From: Trichomonas vaginalis G3
Lineage: Eukaryota > Parabasalia > Trichomonadida > Trichomonadidae
DNA length: 64,000 bases
Assembly: GCF_026262505.1 (NCBI RefSeq)
Contig: NC_067207.1
Location: 16,026,082-16,090,081 of the forward strand
Direction: 5' to 3'
Shown: one piece after another, positions 26,333 through 34,758 of the stretch
How the letters are laid out: the number at the start of each line of letters is the position of its first letter
Numbering within the stretch: the stretch's first letter is position 1
Translations under genes and position numbers: made by a program
Notes under the pieces: model-generated
Databases searched by the model: none
The model's input: only the letters and a program-made list of their open reading frames with translations
Told to the model about the DNA's origin: nothing

Positions 26333-26911
26333 TTAGCAAATAAATTTTAATGAAATGTTGTGGTCGTCAAATATTTTTATGACGTCTGGGAAACTATACT
26401 TTAAGTTCAACGTTTCACCTCTTTTCATAACGTATATCTTGTCAATGACATTATATGAAACACCACAGCAACTAATGTCGGGTTCTATTTCTTTGATGTT
26501 TATATCGTCTGCCTCTGTCAAAAGTTTCAATAGTTCTTTCAAAACTTCATGAGGTGCAATGACATATGAGTTCACTTTTACAGGGTTGTGTTCGACCAAG
26601 TTTAACATTATACCTAAAGCTTGACAAATCTTCTCCTGAGTTTGAAGTTTGTCTTTCAGTTGTTGGTAGTCGTTTCGAATATCTGCAACAGAACTTAAGT
26701 CTCTGCTAACTTCAGGATATGTTGGTTCTTTTACAGGAACAATTGTTATACCATCTTCGTCTTCGTATGGTTTCCCCACTTCAACATCTCTGTCTTTGAC
26801 ATTGACAACAACACTTTGACTGTTTGTTTGAGTTGGTGAATTTAACTTCACATCTGCCACCGCCATTAAACCTTTTGAAACACTCACGCTTCTATTTTTC
26901 GGAAATGACAT
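26333..26911 (-). CDS. Conserved Maverick protein, 192 residues, function unknown
   Basis: MSFPKNRSVSVSKGLMAVAD start, a disordered charged middle with EPTYPEVSRDL, a helix (LQTQEKICQALGIMLNLVEH), and a C-terminal domain with DISCCGVSYNVIDKIYVMKR. A diverged homologue lies in the remnant at 4440-5107, so the gene is shared by at least two lineages. ATG at 26911 is chosen because the 18-base divergent spacer starts there; longer frames overlap the gene at 26930. Looks whole. Confidence 0.6.
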   Translation of the reverse strand: MSFPKNRSVSVSKGLMAVADVKLNSPTQTNSQSVVVNVKDRDVEVGKPYEDEDGITIVPVKEPTYPEVSRDLSSVADIRNDYQQLKDKLQTQEKICQALGIMLNLVEHNPVKVNSYVIAPHEVLKELLKLLTEADDINIKEIEPDISCCGVSYNVIDKIYVMKRGETLNLKYSFPDVIKIFDDHNISLKFIC

Positions 26912-26929
26912 TTTACTTAGAATAAAAAG
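26912..26929. promoter_or_regulatory. 18-base bidirectional promoter spacer
   Basis: TTTACTTAGAATAAAAAG separates two divergent ATGs. Minus-strand reading gives CTTTTTATTCTAAGTAAA, nearly the same as the spacer at 11711. Confidence 0.6.
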
Positions 26930-27349
26930 ATGGATGTATTCGGATATCTTATTGAATTGAAGCAGAACAAAGTTTACACACACAAACAATACAAATACAT
27001 TGACAGAATAGTTCTTTATACAAACAATGGTAAATGTTATAGAATAGCAGTCTTTGCTGAACCTAAATATTTTCATAAAGCAAAGAAAGTTGGTATAACC
27101 GAGATGGTGAAAGTTCTTGACGTTGACAAAAATATAACAACAAAACTTACAGATATTTCTAAAGGAAAGTTTATCTTACAATATTATGTCAAAACTGGCG
27201 TACTGTCAATATTTGACGGAGAGAAGTCAGTTCAAGAACAACTTACTGACCTGCTGCCAAAATCTGCTCGATGGAAGCTGTCGTTATGCCAATCTGAGGA
27301 GCCCCAGCAGGTTTCATCGAACGAATCTTCAAAAGAGCATCTTCCGTGA
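26930..27349 (+). CDS. Unknown 139-residue protein overlapping the capsid gene tail
   Basis: MDVFGYLIELKQNKVYTHKQ, beta-rich middle (RIVLYTNNGKCYRIAVFAEP) and a polar end. The last 107 bases lie opposite the 3' end of the major capsid gene (stop at 27243). Codon pattern in the first 100 residues looks genuine; the overlapping end is Ser/Glu/Gln-rich and may be incidental. Looks whole. Confidence 0.55.
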   Translation: MDVFGYLIELKQNKVYTHKQYKYIDRIVLYTNNGKCYRIAVFAEPKYFHKAKKVGITEMVKVLDVDKNITTKLTDISKGKFILQYYVKTGVLSIFDGEKSVQEQLTDLLPKSARWKLSLCQSEEPQQVSSNESSKEHLP

Positions 27350-28845
27350 AAAGTGCTATTGGTTTTGTAAACTTCTTTGCTCTCAGTTCATCTGGACCGT
27401 CTCTGTCACCAGTATATTGTATTTGTACAGTAAACAGTTGAAATACCACCCATAAAGTCTTCTGAGTCAGCAAATGGAATGCCAAGCCAAAAGTTTGAAC
27501 GGTCTCCATTTGTATATTGAGTTTTTTGACCTCCTGTATGAGTCCATACTTTCACATATGGCATAATAGAACTTTGCATTTCAGGGTTAATGGTTGTTGT
27601 GAAGTTGTTGTTAAAGTTCATAGCATCTAATGTCAAGTTGTATGACCTCATATCCTCAACTGTAGAATATTCTTCTCTTGGATAATATTTGCCATCTATG
27701 TTTATATGATATTTAATACCGGGGTTGTAGAAACAAGAATAGTCATTTATAGTTCGTCTGAACAGTACAAACATAGTATCTGCATGTTTCATTGCAGTTG
27801 TTAAAGCAATATCTGTTCTTGCACCTGGGTCAGCACTTTGGTTTCCAACTTCACCTGCAAAGTCTTTGACAGATATTTGGTGTATAGGGAACATAAGTGG
27901 AACTGCAATATATTTGGCAGCTAAAGCATTTGAAATATCTGGGTCCAACATATAGACTGCAAGTCTGCTTTCTATTCTCTTGCATTCAAACTTTTCGCAT
28001 GTAAACTTAACTGGGTCCCAAGCAGTTCCAGCAGCATTGAAATAATAGTTTACTTCATTGTTGAAGTTTGAGAAACCAAAGTCTAAGTCAACTTTGTCTT
28101 TGCAAAAGTCACAGAACTTGGCTCCACCAGTTCCAGCTACAGTAATGCTGAATGGGTCTTGTGTTGGTGCAATGACTAAGTTATTTTTGCTTGGAGTAAG
28201 TTCGATAGAAATTTTTCCTGCCCAGTTTGGCAAGTATCTTAAAAACCTGAAGATGAGGAAAGATGACAAAGGAACTCTAAGTTTCAGTTTTACTTTAGTG
28301 GCAGCAGTTCCATCTGAACCAGAAAGGTTAACATAAACTCCTGGAACGTTAGGGTCAAGTCTTCTTATTTTCTCAATATTTGCATACTGGTCTGTTTGTT
28401 CTCTAGCTTGTGGTTGTACTGAGTTTCTCAAAGCGAACCATTCATAGTTTGCCCATGTTACTGTTTGAACTAAGTCAGAGTTAGAATATATCTTATATCC
28501 CATGAAAACTTCTGGAGCATATTGGTATCCGACATAGAAAATTCCATTGCAACCTTTCTTGTCAGACAACTTGGCAGAAGGTTTTATTTCAATGTCTTGT
28601 TCCACGTATAAGAATGAGTTGTCAATAGAAATAATATGAAACCTGTCGCAAGCAATATCTACTGTTGTTGAAGAACCTTCTCCAAACTCACCTACGTTTC
28701 CATAAGAAACAGCAGTTGTATATTCGTAAGTTCCAGGAACTATTTCTGACCTTCTAATGGCATTGTCGCATTCGTTATACCATTCGGAAACATTTCCGTT
28801 CATGGCGTCCAAAACTGTTGGCGTTATATTCTGAGCGGCGTACAT
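27243..28845 (-). pseudogene. Major capsid protein candidate (double jelly roll), looks broken in copy A
   Basis: Long beta-rich protein of a size (over 500 residues) usual for Polinton major capsid proteins. Segments include VPLSSFLIFRFLRYLPNWAG, CDFCKDKVDLDFGFSNFNNE, MFPIHQISVKDFAGEV and FWLGIPFADSEDFMGGIST. Assignment rests on size, strand pattern, position near the minor capsid candidate and absence of a better one. Leader ATTTTTACCCATATGAA before ATG. About one break. Confidence 0.7.
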
Positions 28846-28877
28846 TTCATATGGGTAAAAATATAGAATAGTTGGAT

Positions 28878-29084
28878 TTATGTGTCATAATAGAACCCAC
28901 TCGTACCAAGCTTTACTTTCTTCCTGACTGAGTTTTTAACTCTTCTTTTTCCTTCATTGCCACTACTTTCACTAGATGAAGTTACTTCTTCACTACTTTC
29001 ACTTTGTTCTACTCTTCTTCTTTGGTGTCGCTTTTGGTAACTTGCCCTCTGCTTCAAGTTGTTGCATCTTTGCCTCATGTTCAC
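28878..29084 (-). CDS. Small basic/Ser-rich protein, possibly DNA-condensing
   Basis: 68 residues: a basic N-terminus (NNLKQRASYQKRHQRRRVEQ), a Ser/Glu run (SESSEEVTSSSESSGNEG), then KRRVKNSVRKKVKLG. The composition suits a core or packaging protein. It overlaps the end of the 461-residue gene by about 86 bases in another frame and has no clear promoter box, so it may be expressed by overlap with that gene or be spurious. Confidence 0.4.
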   Translation of the reverse strand: MNMRQRCNNLKQRASYQKRHQRRRVEQSESSEEVTSSSESSGNEGKRRVKNSVRKKVKLGTSGFYYDT

Positions 29085-30384
29085 CTAGTATGTTGTAAAT
29101 TTCACGTGTCCTTTTTGCCTTTGGGCTCTGGTCGCCCATCTCAGGTAACCTATATCCTAGAAAGATTTTGTCATAGTTTGTATTTGAGTCTTCGCGTATT
29201 GTTTGCATGACTCTTTCCTGAGTTTCCGGTTCAAGCTCTTCAAACAGAGCTTGTCCATATGGAATAAGCTCGTTTCCAAATATATGTTTTTGTAGCCATT
29301 CTGGTTTTCTTTCCATGTTACCAATAATATCTTTTGTGAATGGGAAAGCTTTTACCCAACGTTTCAGTCTTGCGTCATTTATTTCTGTAGTTGGTTTTAT
29401 TTTGTCATGGAACATGTTTTTCAATACTAACATTTCATTTGGTACTGTCCATTTGAGTTTTCTTAAATATTCATCCCTTCTCGGTTCATTGTCTGCAAAG
29501 TAAGTTTTTATGACATTTTGCAAACTTTCGTTTGCAAGGTCATGTACAATAGGTTCTCTTCCTTCTCTCTCCCTAACTTTCTTTCTAAACTCTTCACCAA
29601 ATATACCATCTCTATGGTTCTGTGTAGTTCTTTGAGATAAATGTTCTAGAACGTCAGGTGTTATATTTCCATCAGCCATGTTCATTTCATACTGGTCCAA
29701 AATATCTGCATGTTTCATATCTTTCAATGGCATTAAAGCCGCGCTGAAAATACCAGCTATATCTGGTTCACCATTCACTTCCATTGCGTCTACAACTTCT
29801 TGGAATTGAGGTTGTAAGTTTATGAACCACCTATCCGGATTAGCTTTATGACCCCATCTCATTGTAGTTCCATAGTCTGCAGAAACAAAAGTAGGTTTGT
29901 TTCCATATTGGCTAGGTTCTGAATGAACTTTAAACAATGTTTCATTTCTATATGTTTTGGTGAAATTTAACCTTTTATTTTCACCGAGTTCAGCCAAAGA
30001 TTGAACGTTATATGGTCGTAAGTAAAAAGGATTGTTGTATTTGCGTACACTTTCTTTCAGTACTTCCATTCTATGCTGAATATTTTCATCTGATGTTGGA
30101 GTCTTTTGTATGTCGGCGAACATTTTTCGATATTCTTCTACTATGTCAGCCGAATTTTTCTTAGACTCTTGGAAAGATTCCATATTCCCCGCATACACTT
30201 GTTGAGGGTCAAGATTTTTCGGCTGTTCCAAATCTTCATCTAGTTCTGTGAAGTTAGTTTCCAAAGGAGGGACTTGTTCGTTTCCTTCAGGCTCTTCTAG
30301 CTGTTGTTGCTGAACTATTTCTTCCATGTCTGGTTGTATCTGAACTTCTTCCTGTGGAGTTTCTTGTACCTCATCTGCTGGCAT
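28999..30384 (-). CDS. Unknown 461-residue protein
   Basis: Acidic, Gln-rich start (EEIVQQQQLEEPEGNEQVPP), helical middle, and basic end (KLPKATPKKKSRTK). Contains NKPTFVSADYGTTMRWGHKA and PEWLQKHIFGNELIPYGQAL. No family recognised. It lies upstream of the major capsid candidate on the same strand, so a scaffold or internal virion role is possible. Looks whole here. Confidence 0.55.
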   Translation of the reverse strand: MPADEVQETPQEEVQIQPDMEEIVQQQQLEEPEGNEQVPPLETNFTELDEDLEQPKNLDPQQVYAGNMESFQESKKNSADIVEEYRKMFADIQKTPTSDENIQHRMEVLKESVRKYNNPFYLRPYNVQSLAELGENKRLNFTKTYRNETLFKVHSEPSQYGNKPTFVSADYGTTMRWGHKANPDRWFINLQPQFQEVVDAMEVNGEPDIAGIFSAALMPLKDMKHADILDQYEMNMADGNITPDVLEHLSQRTTQNHRDGIFGEEFRKKVREREGREPIVHDLANESLQNVIKTYFADNEPRRDEYLRKLKWTVPNEMLVLKNMFHDKIKPTTEINDARLKRWVKAFPFTKDIIGNMERKPEWLQKHIFGNELIPYGQALFEELEPETQERVMQTIREDSNTNYDKIFLGYRLPEMGDQSPKAKRTREIYNILGEHEAKMQQLEAEGKLPKATPKKKSRTK

Positions 30385-30478
30385 TTCATATATTCCGAGA
30401 CCATTTTTAAAAGTTCCCTATTAAGTCATCCGACTCATAACCTTTCTTCTTTCGTTCCGTCTCTATTTTTTACGCGTT

Positions 30479-32236
30479 TCATGAAGAGATAGTTGAATTA
30501 TCATTTAGCTCTGACACCAAATATCTCGGAGTAAATTCATTCATGTCATTTGGATGATATGCTATTAAATCATATCCCTTAGCGAGCTTGTATTTTCCAG
30601 GTTTGAAATTATATCCCATTTGGTGCTGAACCATAAAGCTAAATAGGTTCGGGTCAGTATTTCCTTCCTTGAACTTTCTAATAGCTTCTTTATATCTGTC
30701 ACTAAAGTCAAGAGTATCTGGGTAACCATAATTTTCCTTAAGCATTTTTAAGAATTCTTGGTTTCCTTGTTCTCTACTTCTTTTATGTCCTTGCTCTGTT
30801 TGTGGTTGTTGTTGTGCAGGGTTTTGAACTGTTGGTTGTTGTGCAGTGTTTTGAACTGTTGGTTGTGGTGCTGGGTTTTGAACTGTTGGTTGTGGTGCTG
30901 GATTTTGAACTGTTGGTTGTTGTTGTTGTTTTGGTGCATGCCTGTGTCTGTGTCCATGTGACGATGTAAATGTTTTAGGTAGTCCTGGTGCAGGTGCTTC
31001 TCTTGGAGGGTTTGGTGGTATATAAGTTCCACTAGCTAGTATATAAGTTCCACCAGCTGGTATATAAGTTCCACCAGCTGGCACATATGTTCCATCTGCA
31101 GCATAATGTCCTACCTGACTTTTCGTTCTTAAGAAAGCATTTACTAGGTCTGTTTTGGTCTGTTGTAACTCTTTTTCTTGACTTTCCACAACAGTTGCTC
31201 TAACGGCGTCATAGGCACTTTGAACTGCCTGTCTCGTTGCTGCATCTGTTATTTTCGTCATATTTTGTGCTACTTCTCTTAACTCTTTGTCGAAACCTTC
31301 AGACTTCAGTTTCTTTCCAGATGAGAAGTCGTTCACTAGTTTCACCTTACTATGAAGAGCTTCGAAGGCGTTCTTAAAGTCAGCATTCATTAAAGCTTCA
31401 TTTGAACTGTCTTCATCCGCTTGTATTTTTGTCCTTATTGACCCTATAAGTTGGGCTGCTTTGGCGTTGGCTTGGGCATCTAACCAGTCATTATTAGCTT
31501 TTATATATTCTGCGCTTTTCATTGCCTTTTGCATGGCTGCGTCGTTATTTTTACTTTCTTGTGCTAAGTTTTCATACTGTACGGTTTGGTTTTGCAACTG
31601 TAAAAGTTTTTCTGCCTTTACATTTGCTTCAACTTCTTTTTTATACTCATCGCTATCCATATATGTCTTCAGGGCTTTTTGTTTTATTTCTTCATCTTTC
31701 AGTACTTTATATTGAGTAGTATGGTTTTTCAAATTTATAACATCTTGTTCCATTTTTGCTACTTCTGCTGCTTTTTCTGACACTTTTTTCGCATATTCCT
31801 CTGTACTTAGTTCTTTCAGTTGTTCTTCTTTCTTCTTTTTCTCTACGTTTAACTCATTGAGTTTCTTTGTCTGTCTGTCATATTCTAGTTTCTTTTCGTT
31901 TTCACTTATTTGTTTCTGTATGTCTATGTTTGACTTTTTGACATCTGTTATTTGATTTTTGAGTGAACTCAAATTCATTTGACTTTGAGGGTTATAAGCT
32001 GTTCCGTCTGCAGCTCCACCATAGCCTGCCATTTTCGCTAAAAGTGCCGCTCTTAAACCTCCACTCTGTGCACCAATAACTCGGTTTAAAAGCATAGGGT
32101 TGCTTGACATTTGTTGCAACATAGTGGGGTCATTCATCATTTGTTGTTGCAACTGTTGTTGTGGTGTCAGTTTTACTATGGGATGTTTCAATGCTCCCTT
32201 CCTCTTACGTATATTCTTACGTAGCTTACGTGGCAT
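30479..32236 (-). CDS. Large coiled-coil protein with basic head and repeat region
   Basis: About 585 residues. ATG at 32236 gives MPRKLRKNIRKRKGALKHPI, a nuclear-signal-like head, preceded by TTTTTTACTTCACTTAAA. Then Gln-rich (TPQQQLQQQMM), a long coiled coil (about 90-380), repeats of GGTYIPA and QPTVQNPA type (about 410-490), and a folded end (YGYPDTLDFSDRYKEAIRKF). Probably structural. Looks whole in this copy. Nearest gene to the right terminus. Confidence 0.6.
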   Translation of the reverse strand: MPRKLRKNIRKRKGALKHPIVKLTPQQQLQQQMMNDPTMLQQMSSNPMLLNRVIGAQSGGLRAALLAKMAGYGGAADGTAYNPQSQMNLSSLKNQITDVKKSNIDIQKQISENEKKLEYDRQTKKLNELNVEKKKKEEQLKELSTEEYAKKVSEKAAEVAKMEQDVINLKNHTTQYKVLKDEEIKQKALKTYMDSDEYKKEVEANVKAEKLLQLQNQTVQYENLAQESKNNDAAMQKAMKSAEYIKANNDWLDAQANAKAAQLIGSIRTKIQADEDSSNEALMNADFKNAFEALHSKVKLVNDFSSGKKLKSEGFDKELREVAQNMTKITDAATRQAVQSAYDAVRATVVESQEKELQQTKTDLVNAFLRTKSQVGHYAADGTYVPAGGTYIPAGGTYILASGTYIPPNPPREAPAPGLPKTFTSSHGHRHRHAPKQQQQPTVQNPAPQPTVQNPAPQPTVQNTAQQPTVQNPAQQQPQTEQGHKRSREQGNQEFLKMLKENYGYPDTLDFSDRYKEAIRKFKEGNTDPNLFSFMVQHQMGYNFKPGKYKLAKGYDLIAYHPNDMNEFTPRYLVSELNDNSTISS

Positions 32237-32447
32237 TTTAAGTGAAGTAAAAAACGGTTTTTGACAGATGTTTATATGACACTTTTTGTTCAGCACAAAA
32301 AACTACTCGGTCAAAGTGTTGTCAGTTTTGTAAAATAACCGTCCTATCTCATTCTATAATGGGGAAAGTCTTCTCAAAGTATACTTCCTTGGAACGCCCG
32401 TAACTTTTCCTGTAGCGACGATAGACCCTTACTTGTCCGGACAAAGT
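32237..32447. promoter_or_regulatory. Right subterminal region
   Basis: About 210 non-coding bases between the last gene and the right terminal repeat. It holds one TATATGACACTTTTTGTTC box (near 32275) pairing in type with the left subterminal TGTCACTTTTC boxes. Nothing else recognised. Confidence 0.4.
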
Positions 32448-32500
32448 TATACTAAACATCTTCAGGGCTAGAGGGCACGAAGTGCCTGGAAGCCCCACTA

Positions 32501-32535
<35 letters not shown>
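32448..32535 (-). repeat. Right terminal inverted repeat with covarying hairpin, Maverick A
   Basis: TATACTAAACATCTTCAGGG to CCCCACTACCT, then a long T-run. The 13-base hairpin at 32474-32486 is GGCAC-GAA-GTGCC. Outside the hairpin it matches the left end exactly. Confidence 0.9.
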
Positions 32536-32539
<4 letters not shown>

Positions 32540-32540
32540 G
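32536..32540. repeat. Target-site duplication TAATG, right of Maverick A
   Basis: Second copy of the five bases seen at 9057-9061. Confidence 0.55.
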
Positions 32541-32552
32541 TTGAATAATTGG

Positions 32553-32557
32553 TCATT
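32553..32557 (+). promoter_or_regulatory. Host initiator element TCATT
   Basis: Matches the trichomonad initiator TCAYW; the A would be the transcription start 12 bases before the ATG at 32567, a normal leader length. It lies 17 bases from the element's right end. Confidence 0.65.
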
Positions 32558-32566
32558 TTACTTTAG

Positions 32567-33424
32567 ATGAATACAATTTTATCTTTATCTCTAAACTCAT
32601 TCCAAATTATCAAAATACCTCCACATGAAACCGTCGAAATTAGTTCATATAACAGTAAATTTTATATTTTATCCAATTCAAACCTGAATCAAACAAAATA
32701 TAATATCAAAAATCGCACAACATCAACAGATATAAATCCACAAGCCAACAATTATTACGCATTTTCTGATGTAAATATAAGTATCATTAATTATGGGGAC
32801 GAACTCGAAATTATTAAAGGATGGAATCTAGAAAAAGGTACGTGTAACGCAGAATCTTACTTTCTTAACTACTCCAATAATATGAATATGCAGATATATG
32901 CGAAACAAGCATGTCTTTTCTCTCCTCTCACATTTAATTCTTCTGGTATAAAATTCTCCAAAACTATACTGCCAACTCATAACATCTATACCCCACTTAG
33001 TGAAAAGCCAATACAGCTAGAATATTATTATACTGGCTTACCTTTTGTTGTTCAGATACACGATCATATAACAAATGATCTAGGAATAGCTTTCGAAACC
33101 ATTGGTATTAATGAGAATATTTCAAATAAATGCGGACTCACATCATTTATATTCAATTCTCATAATAATACAGTCGATGATTCATTATTCAAATGCAATT
33201 GCAATAAATTCACAAGACCTCCATTTTCCATAGCTCTCTTTGCTTTATTATATTTCGCAGTTATTGGATTTATTATATTCCTATTAGAAAAAGGAAATAT
33301 AATTTCAATAAGATCATATTTCTCCGCAAATATTGCAAACAGCCAGCCAGCAACATTTGCAAACCAAGATACTGAACCCATTCTTAATGATATTGAATAT
33401 GATGTTGTGAATGTAGATGCTTGA
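32567..33424 (+). CDS. Host type-I-like membrane glycoprotein (285 residues)
   Basis: An ectodomain of about 220 residues with several N-glycosylation sites (NQT, NRT, NSS, NNT) and Cys residues near its end (FKCNCNKF) precedes a membrane helix (SIALFALLYFAVIGFIIFLL) and a short acidic tail (DTEPILNDIEYDVVNVDA). No classical signal peptide is obvious at MNTILSLSLNSFQIIKI. An in-frame stop abuts the ATG, so the start is firm. It resembles surface proteins of trichomonads in layout; family unknown. Same in both units. Confidence 0.7.
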   Translation: MNTILSLSLNSFQIIKIPPHETVEISSYNSKFYILSNSNLNQTKYNIKNRTTSTDINPQANNYYAFSDVNISIINYGDELEIIKGWNLEKGTCNAESYFLNYSNNMNMQIYAKQACLFSPLTFNSSGIKFSKTILPTHNIYTPLSEKPIQLEYYYTGLPFVVQIHDHITNDLGIAFETIGINENISNKCGLTSFIFNSHNNTVDDSLFKCNCNKFTRPPFSIALFALLYFAVIGFIIFLLEKGNIISIRSYFSANIANSQPATFANQDTEPILNDIEYDVVNVDA

Positions 33425-34758
33425 GTGAATTTATACGTTATTTGTTGGACTAAAAGTTTAATGATGTATTGATGCAGTATAGTTTTTATACTGATATCAT
33501 TTTTTTTAAAAAAAAATGAGAATTGTATACCCTACTTTTCCAACATTTATTGCATTATATACGAATCAAGATTTGAATGATAATAAAATTTAAAAATATT
33601 CAACACAATATAGAGATATCGCTTTATAACATCGATGCTTTGTTAACCATACTAAAGATTTCATTCAAAAAGTCAAAATTTTTATTCCAAAAAAAATATA
33701 AGAAGAATGATATGCATGATACATTTTTATTGACCTATGTACTATATATAATTGAATCCACTATAATAGCGTTGTGAATATCTACTGTTTGATAAAAATC
33801 TTTAATAATCTATTAAAAAATAGGTTATAGATGTAACATATGAATGACACAATATCACTTTATATAGTAAATTATAATATGAATGTTGTTGGCTACTAAT
33901 ACTTCCTTTATTCATTGGAATTGAAATGCTCAATATTTAAAACGAATTTTAAACAATTTATGAATGTCATACGACTTAACCTGTCTACTAATCTTAGAAT
34001 TTATACATAATTCATTAAAAATTAATATTAAATCTTTTGAATTATGAAAAAAGACAGACATATTAAAGGTAAATATGAATAAAAACATAAAATAGTTAGT
34101 AATGATAGATGTTATTTTTCCAAAATTTTCTTATTTTTCTAATTTTAAAAACTTTTTTAGCAAAATTGGGATTAATTTTTTAAATTTTGAAATATTTTTG
34201 GATTTTGAACATCAAAAGATTGCATTTCTTTTAAGAATAATGCAAATTTCTAATGAAGTGAAACATGTTTCAAGACTTTTAATACAATTTAAAAAAGAAT
34301 CTCAAATATCTTCAGGAAATTCAATCTATATTTCAACGAGGATAATAGCAACATTCAAAATACACGATATCATATAAAACAACATCATTTTGGTTCAATG
34401 AATCCTGTTAATCTGTATTAACGAATTCATTGATTCAAGAAACCAAAGACATAAGAAATAAATATTGATATCACTCAGTTTACAAATGTCAAATCATCAC
34501 TCAATACTCACCACAAATAACTTCGATTCGCTATATTTTTCATTTCATTAAAATTCAGACATTTTTTGCACTAATATCGATTACAAACAATTCTATATTA
34601 CAAACCATTACAATAAATGACGAAAATCCTTCATTATTCAATAATTTGCAATTTTATATTTTCAAATCTCAAATTTTAATCAAATCAAATATAAATATCA
34701 TGTAAAACATCTATATTTAGGATGATGTTCCATATTACTATGGAAAGTTAATCATCAA
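33425..34758. other. AT-rich intergenic DNA at the end of unit 1
   Basis: Very AT-rich. The 23-base stretch at 33527-33549 repeats that at 6326. Two short plus-strand frames (33577-33777, 66 codons; 34102-34377, 91 codons, MIDVIFPKFSYFSNFKNFFS) have host-like AT-rich composition and no initiator; they may be decayed gene pieces or chance. Confidence 0.5.

Larger units (their letters stand above)
9062..32535. mobile_element. Maverick/Polinton copy A, about 23.5 kb
   Basis: Family call rests on protein-primed PolB, retroviral-type integrase, A32-type packaging ATPase, and major and minor capsid candidates between 56-bp terminal inverted repeats. It is longer than the 15-20 kb usual for the family because of accessory genes. 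It sits between two host genes. Most genes look whole; about half a dozen look broken or doubtful, with roughly seven breaks overall. Sequence quality of the termini and open frames suggests a young insertion. Confidence 0.93.
6113..34758. repeat. Tandem 28.65-kb unit 1 (intergenic DNA, host genes and Maverick A)
   Basis: The sequence from TATGGATAAAACCAAATTCC at 6113 to 34758 recurs in the same order and orientation from 34759, and its start recurs at 63417. The bases just left of 6113 do not match those left of 34759, so 6113 is the array edge. In the first 1.6 kb the two copies differ by only a few substitutions. Confidence 0.9.

Noticed and set aside
30758-30961. Trp/Cys/Leu-rich plus-strand frame
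   Set aside because: Antisense of the QPTVQNPA repeats in the large coiled-coil gene.
9062-32535. An adenovirus-type cysteine protease gene
   Set aside because: Expected in many Polintons, but no product shows a convincing His-Asp-Cys pattern by eye, so none is called.
33577-34377. Two AT-rich plus-strand frames (66 and 91 codons) as host genes
   Set aside because: No initiator, low complexity and no recognisable domain; mentioned only in the intergenic entry.
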